From a gamma proteobacterium endosymbiont of Lamellibrachia anaximandri (GTDB lineage: Bacteria; Pseudomonadota; Gammaproteobacteria; Chromatiales; Chromatiaceae): a stretch of DNA of 52,112 nt. Where the stretch lies: NCBI GenBank assembly GCA_016756855.1, contig JAESPD010000024.1, forward strand, positions 1 to 52,112. The letters run 5' to 3'. The position numbers were made by a program, and so were the translations under genes. Within the stretch, counting starts at the first letter, position 1. Every line of letters starts with the position of its first letter. Below are positions 31,681 to 40,843 of this stretch, piece by piece. Below the pieces are notes generated by a model. It was not told where the DNA came from. It ran no database searches and saw nothing but the letters and a program-made list of their open reading frames with translations.

Positions 31681-32351
31681 AGTTGGTCGCTCAACGCCTG
31701 GATGTCCAGCAGATCGATACTGCCCCGGCTGACGCTGATTGCCTGGCGGCTTTCAAAATCCTTCAGGATGCGGCTGATGACCTCGCGGGAGGTGCCGAGA
31801 TCTGAAGCGATCTCCTGATGAGTGGCTTTTATTGCGCCGTCGCTCGTCTCTGCACGTTTCAGCAGATAGGCCGCAAGTCGATGGTCAACCCGCCGAAAAG
31901 CGATCTCTTCCACTACTGTGATGACCTCGGCGAGACGCTCTGAGACAAGTCCAAAGAGATATTCCTGCCAAGCCGGAAACCGGCTCATCCAGTTCTGTGC
32001 CTCGGCGGTGGGTATCAACACTGCCTCCAATGCCTCTTCGCAGACGGCAATGGCAGGGAAGGGGGTATTGCTGATGATGCAGGATGCCGTCAAGATACAG
32101 CTCTCTCCTCTGCCAATGCGATAGAGAGTGATTTCACGGCCACTCTCTCCAAGCTTGTAAATGCGTGCAGTGCCGCTGATTACCAATGCCAGGTGGGTGC
32201 ATGACATACCCTCGTGGCAGATGGATTGTGGCTTGTCCAAATGGACGACAGAGGCAGCCTGGAAAAAATGCCGCTTGAATGTCGGGTCTTTCCGGCGCAG
32301 AAAACCGAAGCAGTCGGTGATCCGGTCGATTTGTTGGGAATCGGTGATCAA
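31677..32351 (-). CDS. Crp/Fnr-family transcriptional regulator
   Basis: The protein has 224 residues. A cyclic-nucleotide-binding-like beta-barrel spans about 25-120 (FQAASVVHLDKPQSICHEGM, VISGTARIYKLGESGREITLYRIGRGESCIL). A long dimer helix follows (VSERLAEVITVVEEIAFRRVDHRLAAYLL). The C-terminal winged helix contains ATHQEIASDLGTSREVISRILKDFE. There is no N-terminal Fnr cysteine cluster; scattered Cys residues in ICHEGMSC and ESCILTASCI could respond to thiols. Regulators of this shape often sit beside DUF2892 genes, as here. The signal and targets are not shown by the sequence. Confidence 0.9.
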   Translation of the reverse strand: MITDSQQIDRITDCFGFLRRKDPTFKRHFFQAASVVHLDKPQSICHEGMSCTHLALVISGTARIYKLGESGREITLYRIGRGESCILTASCIISNTPFPAIAVCEEALEAVLIPTAEAQNWMSRFPAWQEYLFGLVSERLAEVITVVEEIAFRRVDHRLAAYLLKRAETSDGAIKATHQEIASDLGTSREVISRILKDFESRQAISVSRGSIDLLDIQALSDQL

Positions 32352-32399
32352 GGTTTGTACTCCATCAATACAACCTTACTGGAGTACCAGGGTTCGTCT

Positions 32400-34784
32400 T
32401 CATGATCTGCCGGAATTATTCTGCAAATCCGGCTGGATAATATCAGCGTACTTGATCCATGCCGGCGCAATATGATCGGATTTGTCGACCCTGGGAAGGA
32501 TGATTTTGATATGGGATTCGTGCAGTTTGCTGGAGATGCCGGCAATTGCGACCTCTTCACTGCGCAACAATTTTTTGGACAGTCTGATGAAATTTGCACC
32601 CAGATAGCTGAGCACCTTAAAGGCCGCATCGTTACCGAGAAACCGGGCGAGTGAGATGTTGATGCCCATTTCGCGCAGTGCCCGAATGTAGGCTTTTGAA
32701 CGCTTTAGATCGAAAGCCAGATCAGCGAGATCAAACTCCATGTGGAGCCCGGTACCCACCAGTTGGCGGCGGCGGAGCTGATCACGAATCCACTGTAAAC
32801 GCCCCATATCCTCAATGGAGGCAGCAGATTGATGAATGACTATGTTGGTCTGTCGCCCTTCATGGCGCCGCTCATCCAGAATGGAGATTGCTTCCCCGCA
32901 GAGCCAACGTTCGATGTCGCTTAGCCGGTCTATGCCTTTGGCGGTTTGCAGAATCTGCTCTGCAGGGACGGTCTCTCCCTGTTCAGATCGAATTCGTGGT
33001 AGTAGTTCGTGGAAGATGTCGGCCTGCTGTTCAGTGCTGACTAAAGGTAGAATGACCAGTTGAAATGCGTTCTCTTCGAGACCTTTCCGGATCAACTCTT
33101 CAAGTGGAATGTCCGATGTTTGAGTGTTTTCCTTTTGAACGTGCCGCCCCTCATTGAGCACTACCGTACTATTCCCTCCAGCGGCCTGTGCTTTGGCAGA
33201 TGCAAGGGAGCTTCGGGTAACCATTTCGGAGCTGCTGTGATCGTGCCCGTTGTTGAAGCTGATGCCAATGCTGGGTTCAAGTCTGAGCTTCAAGCCGTCG
33301 ATTTCGAAGGGAGTCTCCGATATTGTCTTTCGAATTGCCTCTGCCAGTGTCTCCAGGTTATTTTTGTGTGGCCGGTTTGCCAACAACAGAATTGAGTCGT
33401 CACTGTTGCGTGCGGCCACGTCCTGAGGTTCGACCAGTCCTGCTATTCGGCTGCCGAGTTGTCCAAGTAATCGGTTGATCTGAGTCTCGTCGGTGCTGAT
33501 GCGAATCTCACTGAGGTTTCCCAGCTCAATATAGAAAACGCCCAATATTTGGGCTGATGGTGAGACAGACACAAGTTGCGTGTCCAGTTGCATAAAGAAA
33601 AATCGCCGGGTATGGAGGCCAGTGACAGGATCCCGTTGATCGGGTGTGGATTGGGCGGAACTGATGTGTCTGGCCCGCTGAATGCGGTTATTGACGGTGG
33701 TCACCAGGTGACGGGGACGAATGGGTTTTGAGATGAAGTCGTCTCCGCCGACACTCAGCGCATCCAGCTGTTTGTCTGCATTCTGCTCTCCAGAGAGAAA
33801 AACGATGGGGATACTGACGAACTCCTCCTGTTCTCGAATGATGCTGGTGAGTTCGATGCCATTGGCTCCCGGCATATAAAGGTCCATCAGGATAAGATCC
33901 GGCCGGAACTGGTCAAGAATATTCATTACCTTGAGTGGATCTGTGACAGCCAGGGTTTCGATATTGGCTTTGCGCAGAATAGCCGCCGCAAAATCGGCCT
34001 GAGATGGGTCATCCTCAACAATGAGTACCCGATAGATTTTCTCTCTGTCGGGTTTTAGCAGTTGCAGAATCTTCCCTGTCAGGTTGGGAATATTGAATGG
34101 AGAAGTGAAATAGCCAGCCGCACCGATACGCATCGCTTGGAGGCGGAGTTCCAATTCGTTGGATCGAGAGAGAAAGATCAGCTTCGGTCTCTCTATTTCA
34201 CGTTGTTCAAGCCGCTCCAGTTCATCGAAAATTGGTTTGAGTTGAGCCAGCAGCTGGCAGTCAATGAGTAGACCGTCAGGCAGCTTCTTTTCCAGCTCAC
34301 CCAACAGGTCATCGGCCTGGTTGAAGGTCAAAACCTGGCAGTTCTCCGCCTCCAGGGTCTGGATGAGGCTGGGTACTATATCCTTTGCATGGCGCAGATA
34401 ATGAAGCAGACAGCCCCTGCCTTTATCGGCCCCCGTTTTTTTTTGCCGCAATTCATCCACTGCATCATGGAGTGACATAAGGCTTTCGCTCAGGTGGCCT
34501 ATTACCTCCATCTCAGGTTTTCGATCAGTGTCGAGGAGTGTGCCGAGATAGGCCTCCATCGAATAGAGCGTTTCACTGACTCTGACAAGTCCAAAACGAC
34601 TGCTGGCACCAGCCAAGTCCTGAATTCTCTGGAAAAGACCAAATAGTTTGTCGCTATCCCAAGCATCCGATGTGAGTGAACTCCATTCATCGTCAATAGC
34701 CGTCATGCGCTCCGGCAAGTGCCGCAGGAAAACCTGCTTCAATTCGCCAATGCTCTGCTTATGAATGTTGTTGGAGTCAGGCAT
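32400..34784 (-). CDS. Multidomain signalling protein: degenerate HPt, pseudo-receiver, intact receiver, degenerate GGDEF and EAL
   Basis: The 794-residue protein has five modules. An HPt-like module (1-115) has FQRIQDLAGASSRFG, with Gln55 where the phospho-His should be. A pseudo-receiver (125-245) ends in SP rather than KP. A receiver (about 250-375) is intact, with LIVEDDPS, LILMDLYMPG, FLSGE and FISKPI. The GGDEF-like domain (about 385-525) has NSDDS in place of GGDEF. The EAL-like domain (about 565-785) has ELL for EAL, ARF for the metal-binding DDF and LPRVD for the E-G-V-E motif. It should neither make nor cleave c-di-GMP but may bind it, as FimX-type effectors do. It is divergent from a hybrid kinase that could phosphorylate its single live receiver. 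Confidence 0.85.
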   Translation of the reverse strand: MPDSNNIHKQSIGELKQVFLRHLPERMTAIDDEWSSLTSDAWDSDKLFGLFQRIQDLAGASSRFGLVRVSETLYSMEAYLGTLLDTDRKPEMEVIGHLSESLMSLHDAVDELRQKKTGADKGRGCLLHYLRHAKDIVPSLIQTLEAENCQVLTFNQADDLLGELEKKLPDGLLIDCQLLAQLKPIFDELERLEQREIERPKLIFLSRSNELELRLQAMRIGAAGYFTSPFNIPNLTGKILQLLKPDREKIYRVLIVEDDPSQADFAAAILRKANIETLAVTDPLKVMNILDQFRPDLILMDLYMPGANGIELTSIIREQEEFVSIPIVFLSGEQNADKQLDALSVGGDDFISKPIRPRHLVTTVNNRIQRARHISSAQSTPDQRDPVTGLHTRRFFFMQLDTQLVSVSPSAQILGVFYIELGNLSEIRISTDETQINRLLGQLGSRIAGLVEPQDVAARNSDDSILLLANRPHKNNLETLAEAIRKTISETPFEIDGLKLRLEPSIGISFNNGHDHSSSEMVTRSSLASAKAQAAGGNSTVVLNEGRHVQKENTQTSDIPLEELIRKGLEENAFQLVILPLVSTEQQADIFHELLPRIRSEQGETVPAEQILQTAKGIDRLSDIERWLCGEAISILDERRHEGRQTNIVIHQSAASIEDMGRLQWIRDQLRRRQLVGTGLHMEFDLADLAFDLKRSKAYIRALREMGINISLARFLGNDAAFKVLSYLGANFIRLSKKLLRSEEVAIAGISSKLHESHIKIILPRVDKSDHIAPAWIKYADIIQPDLQNNSGRS

Positions 34785-35188
34785 CCTTACGGGTGTTTAG
34801 ATTTTGTTATTGGGCAGCCCGATTCTGAAGATTGTTTCAAAACCGGGACGACAAGTTCTGATTTCATAAAAATCATGACAAAAGTTTACAGGATTTTAGA
34901 AAGATGTTGAAAAATAATAAACGGGATTATAGTTTTTTTTCATGCGGCCGAAATAGGTTTATCAGGAGCGAAATAACTGCCTATATGCTAACTTAGGAAC
35001 GAAAAGGGATTTTGTGGAATGATGTTTTTGGTGGGAGAGCGCTGCTGCTGGTCCTCAAGGGCAGTATGGTTGTCTGATCTGCGTCTGGGTTTGTTGGCCC
35101 AGAGCATGATTTATCTTGTGCTCACTGAATCTGCGTTGAAACATTCCAGCCACCCTTGCCCCGTGGTTCTTACTGACAGTGTTGATTG
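34785..35188. other. Divergent intergenic region between the signalling gene and the hybrid kinase
   Basis: These 404 bp separate two divergent signalling genes. The left half is AT-rich (A/T runs near 34930-34950) and must hold the promoter for the gene at 32400-34784. A possible small ORF occupies the right half (35019-35189). No canonical -35/-10 pair stood out. Confidence 0.5.
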
Positions 35189-35189
35189 A
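35019..35189 (+). CDS. Possible 56-residue upstream ORF overlapping the hybrid kinase start
   Basis: An ORF from ATG 35019 ends TGA 35187-35189 and overlaps the kinase ATG by one base (TGATG), an arrangement typical of translational coupling. The predicted peptide (RCCWSS near residues 8-13, then SDLRLGLLAQSMIYLVL) resembles no family, and its composition is only weakly protein-like. AAGGGA is 10-11 bases upstream. It may be a leader or chance frame. Confidence 0.25.
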   Translation: MMFLVGERCCWSSRAVWLSDLRLGLLAQSMIYLVLTESALKHSSHPCPVVLTDSVD

Positions 35190-38002
35190 TGACGGAAAAT
35201 AATTTTGAAGATATCAAGGTAAAGGCTGAACAGGTCAGGCTGCTCTATAGCAGTGGCGTTGTACTGATTCTTGCCAATCTGGTTGGAGCCGCAATCTTCT
35301 TCTCCATCAACAACGCGTGGGAATTTGCCCGCGGTCAGGTTTGGGGTGGGGTGCTGCTCGCTACCCTGCTTTTACAGGCTGTTTTGACCTTCTTTGTCCG
35401 CCGTGCGGCTGTTTCCAATCTGCTCAACTGGCGTTTTCCCTTTCTTCCGGGTGTTTTGTTGTTGGGCCTGGCCTGGTCTGCTGCCCTGATATTTCTATTG
35501 TTGCAGCCTATGTCCCACGAGTCTCTGCTGAGCTATGCCCTGATTGGCGTCGTGGTGCTTCTCTCTGCCATTTTGCTGACAGTGGATGGCTTGGTGAGCC
35601 TGGTCTTTATTCTGGCGGCATCACTGCCGGTGATCCTGAATATGACCCTCTCAGGTATGGAATTAGAGGAAGGCGCCTGGGTGGGACTCATCGCCTATCT
35701 GCTGGCGCTGGGGATCCTCTCCATGTGGATGACGGCCGCTCAACAGCGCTTTCTGCTGATGTCGGCTAACCGCACTTTGCTGCGCGAACGGCTGATGGAG
35801 ACAGAGACCCAGTTGTCGGAGTTGTCCAATCGCCTGAGTGCGGAAAATGATCAGCGGCAGGATGTCGAACGGGAGCTCTCGTTGGCCAAAGAGGCGGCTG
35901 AGACCGCGAATCTGGCCAAGACAGAATTTTTGGCTACCATGAGCCATGAGATTCGCACCCCTTTGAACGGCATTCTTCCCATTCTGGAGATGTTGCGGGA
36001 GACCAAGCTGGAGAGTGAACAGCGCCAATTCGTCAATACCGCACTCAACTCATCCCAACTGCTGTTGAGTATCATCAACGACATTCTGGATTTTTCCAAG
36101 GTTGAGGCGGGCAAACTGGAGTTGGAGTTCATCGAACTCAATGTTCGTGAGTTGGTGGAGCAGGTAACCGTCCTGATGACGAACGCTGCAATCCGCAGAA
36201 AGCTAAAACTCAGCTACAGGATAGATCGGGAGGTGCCTCCCGCAGTACGTGGAGACCCGATTCGACTGCGGCAAATTTTGACGAACTTGGTGAGTAATGC
36301 AATTAAATTCACCAAAAAAGGTGGCATCTCCGTGGAAGTTTCCATCAGGCACGCTACTCATACCGAGGTGGAATTGCTCTTTGCAGTGCGTGATACCGGT
36401 GTCGGTATGTCGGAAGAGGCGGTAGAGAGGCTTTTCCAACCATTCTCGCAGGCAGATGCATCCACCACCCGCACACATGGAGGGACCGGACTGGGCTTGG
36501 CGATCTGCAAGCGTTTGACCGAACTCATGAGTGGACGCATTGGGGTTAAATCGAAAAAGGGCAAAGGTTCCCTCTTCTGGTTTGTCGTGCCATTGCGCAA
36601 ATCATTGGAAGAGGTGCCTTCGGCGCGGCGGGATCTGCAGGGCGCCCGTGCCTTGATTCTGGCGCAAGATGAGGTTGTCCATAACATTGCGGCCTATATG
36701 CGGGATTGGGGAATGGTTTTTGAGCAGGCTGTGGATAGTTACGATGCGATATCCAAGCTCCAGGCATCAGCCAACCTGGGAGAGAGCTGGAGTTATGAAC
36801 TGATCGTTATCGATGGTCGGGTTTCAGGCCAGGGAACCTTGAAGATGATTGAGGATATCAAGGCCAATCCTGTGCTGTTTCAGGCCAAGTTTCTGGTATT
36901 GGACCCCACCGCTTCAGATGCAAAGACCCTTAATCGTCAGGGCATTGAGATACTGAACGCCCCGGTGCACAGAGTGGAGGTGGAGCAGAAATTCAAACGG
37001 CTGCTTGATGTCGAAATGGTATCGGGCGTTGGGACTGTTTCTGCGGAACAGCCTATGCCAAGAATGCCTGACGAATCTTTCGGCTGGGATGATGGACATG
37101 CTGAGATGCTGGATGAGCCGTCAAGGGTGGAGACGGCCGAAGAAGCGCCACTACCTCAGCATACCCCGTTGGTAGGTAAGATCCTGGTGGTGGAGGACAA
37201 TCCGGTCAATCTGGCAGTGGTAAGGAAGATTCTGCAGAAGGCGGGGTTACAGCCAGTCGCCGCGACGGATGGTGTCAAGGCAATGGAGGCGGTTGGTAGA
37301 GAGAATTTTGACGTTGTACTGATGGACTGCCAGATGCCTCAAATGGATGGTTACGAAGCGACGGACGCCATCCGGCAGCGTGAACAGCAACAGGGACTTA
37401 CCCGACTGCCGGTCATCGCAATGACGGCAAACGCGATGGCGGGGGATAGGGAACGGTGCCTGGCGGCAGGGATGGATGATTATCTCTCCAAGCCGGTCAA
37501 GCCAGCGGCGTTGGAAAATATGCTGCGGCAGTGGTTGCCCATGCAGGAGGTGTTGCAAGATCAAGCGGGTGTCCGGGAAGATTCTGCTGAATCAGCGGTA
37601 TTTTCACAGACTCAGGAGCAGCCAAGAGATGTGAAGGAGGAGGAAGTGTCCTACGATGTCATCGATATTGCGGTAGTGGAGGAGTTGTTTGAGATCATGG
37701 ATGAGGAGTTCATTATGGTGCTGGAGAGTTATCTGAACAGTGCGCCTGACCTGATGGATGGGATCGAACAGGCCGTTCAGTCCAGGGATCTGGACGCCCT
37801 GGTGGGACCCGCTCATTCACTGAAATCGAGCAGTGCCAACGTGGGGGCAATCGAACTCTCGGTCCTGGCCAGGGAGTTGGAGACCAAAGGTCGTGAACAT
37901 GATGGAAGTGATCTGAATACCGTCTATGAGCAGATCGCAGATATCTACAAGCTCTCGACTGCAGCTTTGCGTCAGATCGTCGAGCGCGGCAGTTTGGACT
38001 GA
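35189..38002 (+). CDS. BarA-like hybrid sensor histidine kinase with pseudo-receiver, receiver and HPt
   Basis: The protein has 937 residues. About six membrane helices (20-200) form an unrecognised sensor; a coiled coil follows. HisKA has FLATMSHEIRTPLNGI, and the ATPase has LVSNAIKFTKKG, RDTGVGMSEE and GGTGLGLAICKRL. A first receiver-like domain (about 475-610) lacks the acceptor pattern (VIDGRVSGQG, no KP). The second (about 665-785) is intact (LVVEDNPVN, VVLMDCQMPQMDG, IAMTANA, YLSKPV). The C-terminal HPt (about 835-925) has AHSLKSSSANVGA with phospho-His. The full phosphorelay is thus in one chain, as in BarA/GacS. ATG 35189 is used; TTG 35186 also opens the frame. No obvious output regulator is adjacent except the divergent receiver protein at 32400-34784. 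Confidence 0.9.
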   Translation: MTENNFEDIKVKAEQVRLLYSSGVVLILANLVGAAIFFSINNAWEFARGQVWGGVLLATLLLQAVLTFFVRRAAVSNLLNWRFPFLPGVLLLGLAWSAALIFLLLQPMSHESLLSYALIGVVVLLSAILLTVDGLVSLVFILAASLPVILNMTLSGMELEEGAWVGLIAYLLALGILSMWMTAAQQRFLLMSANRTLLRERLMETETQLSELSNRLSAENDQRQDVERELSLAKEAAETANLAKTEFLATMSHEIRTPLNGILPILEMLRETKLESEQRQFVNTALNSSQLLLSIINDILDFSKVEAGKLELEFIELNVRELVEQVTVLMTNAAIRRKLKLSYRIDREVPPAVRGDPIRLRQILTNLVSNAIKFTKKGGISVEVSIRHATHTEVELLFAVRDTGVGMSEEAVERLFQPFSQADASTTRTHGGTGLGLAICKRLTELMSGRIGVKSKKGKGSLFWFVVPLRKSLEEVPSARRDLQGARALILAQDEVVHNIAAYMRDWGMVFEQAVDSYDAISKLQASANLGESWSYELIVIDGRVSGQGTLKMIEDIKANPVLFQAKFLVLDPTASDAKTLNRQGIEILNAPVHRVEVEQKFKRLLDVEMVSGVGTVSAEQPMPRMPDESFGWDDGHAEMLDEPSRVETAEEAPLPQHTPLVGKILVVEDNPVNLAVVRKILQKAGLQPVAATDGVKAMEAVGRENFDVVLMDCQMPQMDGYEATDAIRQREQQQGLTRLPVIAMTANAMAGDRERCLAAGMDDYLSKPVKPAALENMLRQWLPMQEVLQDQAGVREDSAESAVFSQTQEQPRDVKEEEVSYDVIDIAVVEELFEIMDEEFIMVLESYLNSAPDLMDGIEQAVQSRDLDALVGPAHSLKSSSANVGAIELSVLARELETKGREHDGSDLNTVYEQIADIYKLSTAALRQIVERGSLD

Positions 38003-38124
38003 AGAGTTAAGAAACCTGAATGAATCGGTTATTGTCATTTCGACCGTAGGGAGAAATGACAGGTTTTTCTTTTCGTTCAGACTTGTTCTCGTGCTTTGTG
38101 GGTTGAGTCCACAGGCGGGATCAG

Positions 38125-39534
38125 TTACAGGTTTTCCGAGGCAAAATCCGCCAGACGGGAACGCTCTCCCCGCAACAGAGTGATATGCCCGCTGTGAGGC
38201 CAGTCCTTGAAGCGGTCGACGGCGAATGTGAGGCCAGAGGTGGTCTCGGTCAAATAGGGTGTATCGATCTGCGCCACGTTCCCCAGGCAGACGATTTTGG
38301 TTCCTGGTCCGGCCCGGGTGATGAGCGTCTTCATCTGCTTCGGCGTCAGATTTTGTGCCTCGTCCAGGATGATGTACTTGTTCAGAAAAGTCCTTCCACG
38401 CATGAAGTTGAGTGAGTGGATGCGGATACGGCTGCGCAACAGGTCCTCGGTGGCGGCACGGCCCCACTCTCCTCCCTCGGTCTGTGTGAGCACCTCCAGA
38501 TTGTCCATCAGCGCACCCATCCAGGGCGTCATCTTCTCCTCCTCTGTGCCGGGTAGAAAGCCGATGTCCTCCCCTACGGGTACCGTCACCCGGGTCATGA
38601 TGATTTCCCGGTAGAGGTTCTGGTCCAACGTCTGCATCAGTCCTGCCGCCAGGGTCAGCAGGGTCTTGCCGGTGCCGGCAGTGCCCAACAGGGTGACGAA
38701 GTCGAGTTCCGGGTCAAGCAGCATATTGAGGGCGAAGTTTTGTTCCCGGTTGCGGGCGTTGATGCCCCAGACGGTATGTTTCTGGTGACGAAAATCATCG
38801 ACCAGCTCAATGATTGCATCATCCCCCTCCCGGCGCCGGACGATGCCCTCGATACCGTGATCACCCTCCAGGTAGAGGCATTGGCTGGGATACCATTCGC
38901 GGGCGTCCGGGCCGCTGACCCGGTAGAAGGTCCGGCCCTCTTCCTGCCAGGCTTCAACCTCTTTCGTATGGTGGTCCCAGAAATCGTCCGGCAGTTTTTC
39001 CTCGCCGCGATAGAGAAGATTGACGTCGTCCAACACCTGGTCATTGGAGTAGTCCTCCGCCCGAATGCCCAGGACTGCAGCCTTGATGCGCAGGTTGATA
39101 TCCTTGGAGACCAGGATCACGATCTTGTGGGGATGCGCCTCCTGCAGCCCCATTGCGGTTGCGAGGATGTTATTGTCCGGCGTATTGCCCGGCAGGCTGT
39201 CAGGTAGCTGGCTGATGACGGGGGTTGTCTGGAAGAAGAGGCGTCCGGTTACCGAATCTGCATGGTTGCCGTTGAGTTGCAGTGTGTTGAGGGGCAGTCC
39301 CAAACTGATTTCACTGCTGTCGATCCCGCACATCAGTTCGTCCAGAAATCGGCTGGTCTGACGCACGTTGCGTGCGACTTCCGACATACCCTTTTTGCCC
39401 TTGTCGAGCTCTTCAAGCACCACCATCGGCAGGAAGATATCGTGCTCTTTAAAGCGGAACAGGGCGGTGGGATCGTGCATCAGCACGTTGGTATCCAGGA
39501 CAAAGAGGCGTTTTTTTTCTTCTTCTGACATCAT
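38125..39534 (-). CDS. PIN-PhoH family ATPase/RNase-like protein (YlaK/PhoH2-like)
   Basis: The 469-residue protein has two domains. The N-terminal PIN nuclease domain (about 1-150) has acidic residues in FVLDTNVLMHDP, VVLEELDKGKKG and DNNILATA. The C-terminal PhoH P-loop domain (about 255-465) has LLGTAGTGKTLL (Walker A), YIILDEAQNLTPKQMKTLITRAG (Walker B) and VCLGNVAQIDTPYL. The combination marks the PhoH2-type family, thought to act on RNA with ATP-driven unwinding and cleavage. It is located between bcp and the hybrid kinase (convergent). It is the last of a minus-strand run of three genes, 26 bp after bcp. Confidence 0.92.
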   Translation of the reverse strand: MMSEEEKKRLFVLDTNVLMHDPTALFRFKEHDIFLPMVVLEELDKGKKGMSEVARNVRQTSRFLDELMCGIDSSEISLGLPLNTLQLNGNHADSVTGRLFFQTTPVISQLPDSLPGNTPDNNILATAMGLQEAHPHKIVILVSKDINLRIKAAVLGIRAEDYSNDQVLDDVNLLYRGEEKLPDDFWDHHTKEVEAWQEEGRTFYRVSGPDAREWYPSQCLYLEGDHGIEGIVRRREGDDAIIELVDDFRHQKHTVWGINARNREQNFALNMLLDPELDFVTLLGTAGTGKTLLTLAAGLMQTLDQNLYREIIMTRVTVPVGEDIGFLPGTEEEKMTPWMGALMDNLEVLTQTEGGEWGRAATEDLLRSRIRIHSLNFMRGRTFLNKYIILDEAQNLTPKQMKTLITRAGPGTKIVCLGNVAQIDTPYLTETTSGLTFAVDRFKDWPHSGHITLLRGERSRLADFASENL

Positions 39535-39560
39535 CTGTTCCGCGTGGTGGCAGGGCGGCT

Positions 39561-40040
39561 CTATTTTCCGGCGCGCATCGTCTTGACCGTGTCCAGGACT
39601 TCATCAACGTGTCCTTTGACCTTTACCTTGCGCCACTCTTTTCGCAGCAGGCCCGACTCATCGATGAGAAAGGTGCTGCGCTCGATGCCGCGCACCTTCT
39701 TACCGTACATATTCTTCATCTTGATGACGTCGAAGGCGTTGCAGAGCGCCTCCTCCTTATCCGACAGGAGCTCGAAGGGGAAGGCCTGTTTCGCCTTGAA
39801 ATTTTCCTGAGCCTTGATGCCGTCGCGGGAGACACCGATGATGACTGTCGATTGACGTCGAAACTTGTTGATTGCCGCAGTGAAATCCCGTCCCTCCTGA
39901 GTGCACCCGGGTGTGCTGGCCTTGGGATAGAAATAGAGCACGACGGGTTTGCCGCGAAAATCCGACAGTTTAAGCGTCTTGTCGCTGGTGGCGGGAAGTT
40001 CGATGTCCGGCACCGGTTTTCCTATGGCGATAGCTGTCAT
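39561..40040 (-). CDS. bcp: Peroxiredoxin of the BCP (PrxQ) subfamily
   Basis: The protein has 159 residues from ATG 40040; TTG 40046 would add two codons. The peroxidatic Cys is in YFYPKASTPGCTQEGRDFTAA. The resolving Cys five residues on, present in some BCPs, is absent; Cys in EALCNAF is a later candidate. Further conserved stretches are IGVSRDGIKAQENFKAKQ and RSTFLIDESG. It reduces hydrogen peroxide and organic peroxides using thioredoxin-type donors in the cytoplasm. The upstream gene (gcvR-like) ends 20 bp away and the PhoH2-type gene follows, making a small operon. Confidence 0.93.
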   Translation of the reverse strand: MTAIAIGKPVPDIELPATSDKTLKLSDFRGKPVVLYFYPKASTPGCTQEGRDFTAAINKFRRQSTVIIGVSRDGIKAQENFKAKQAFPFELLSDKEEALCNAFDVIKMKNMYGKKVRGIERSTFLIDESGLLRKEWRKVKVKGHVDEVLDTVKTMRAGK

Positions 40041-40060
40041 TGTCAAAAGTTCTCCGGTGT

Positions 40061-40600
40061 TCAGCCCTTGACGGGCTCGAGGACGGCATCAAGGTTTAAA
40101 CCGTCACAGTAGTCCATGAACTCGTCCCGCAATCCGGCAATATGCAGATCGGACGGGATGCCCACATTCATGTGTACGGCGAACATCGGGGTGCCGGTGT
40201 GCGGCGCAGCGTAGCTCGATGTCATCATGTCTTCGATATTGATGTTCCGCTGGGAAAAAAATTCCGCCAGGTGGTTTACGATGCCGGGGTGATCCATGGC
40301 GACCACGTCTACGGCGTAAGGCAGCAGATTGCTGGATGGGACCCGCTCCTCAGTGCGTTTGGTGATGATGGTAAGGTCTAGTTCCTGCTCCAGTTCCGGC
40401 AGGGCGTTTTCCAGTTTGGCAAGGGTATTCCACTGCCCCTCGACCAGTAGCAGGATAGCGAATTCACCGCCAAGTACAGTCATGCGACTATCGGCGATAT
40501 TGCATCCATCCTCCAGAATCTTCTTCGAAAGTGCGTTAACGATGCCGGGACGGTCCTTGCCCAGTGCGGAGATTACAAGGAAGCTGTTTGGAGTGGTCAT
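40061..40600 (-). CDS. gcvR: ACT-domain protein, GcvR-like
   Basis: The protein has 179 residues with two ACT domains: 7-80 (FLVISALGKDRPGIVNALSKKILEDGCNIADSRM) and about 92-175 (YAVDVVAMDHPGIVNHLAEFFSQRNINIEDM). There is no DNA-binding domain. In enterobacteria GcvR binds glycine and restrains GcvA, controlling the glycine cleavage operon. Here it is linked to bcp, as in many gammaproteobacteria, and divergent from dapA. GcvA is not in the window, so the regulatory partner is open. The start ATG 40600 is the only in-frame ATG near the N-terminal domain. Confidence 0.85.
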   Translation of the reverse strand: MTTPNSFLVISALGKDRPGIVNALSKKILEDGCNIADSRMTVLGGEFAILLLVEGQWNTLAKLENALPELEQELDLTIITKRTEERVPSSNLLPYAVDVVAMDHPGIVNHLAEFFSQRNINIEDMMTSSYAAPHTGTPMFAVHMNVGIPSDLHIAGLRDEFMDYCDGLNLDAVLEPVKG

Positions 40601-40843
40601 TTATCTTCGTGTTGTTTTGATTCTGGGTGTGCGCCTGAAGTGGGGCATTGAGCCTCTAAGCCACACTGGCCCGTATCATGTACGGACGGCTGGAAAAGTG
40701 CCAACATTTTATGGGTATCTGATTCGAAGTGTAACACGTCGACAGCTTCCGTCCGGCCAATCGCTTTTCCAGTCGACTTGTCAGCATCGCAAGCCGCAGG
40801 ATAACATAGCGGATTGAGCTTGGTACCGAGGGTTTTTGCAGAG

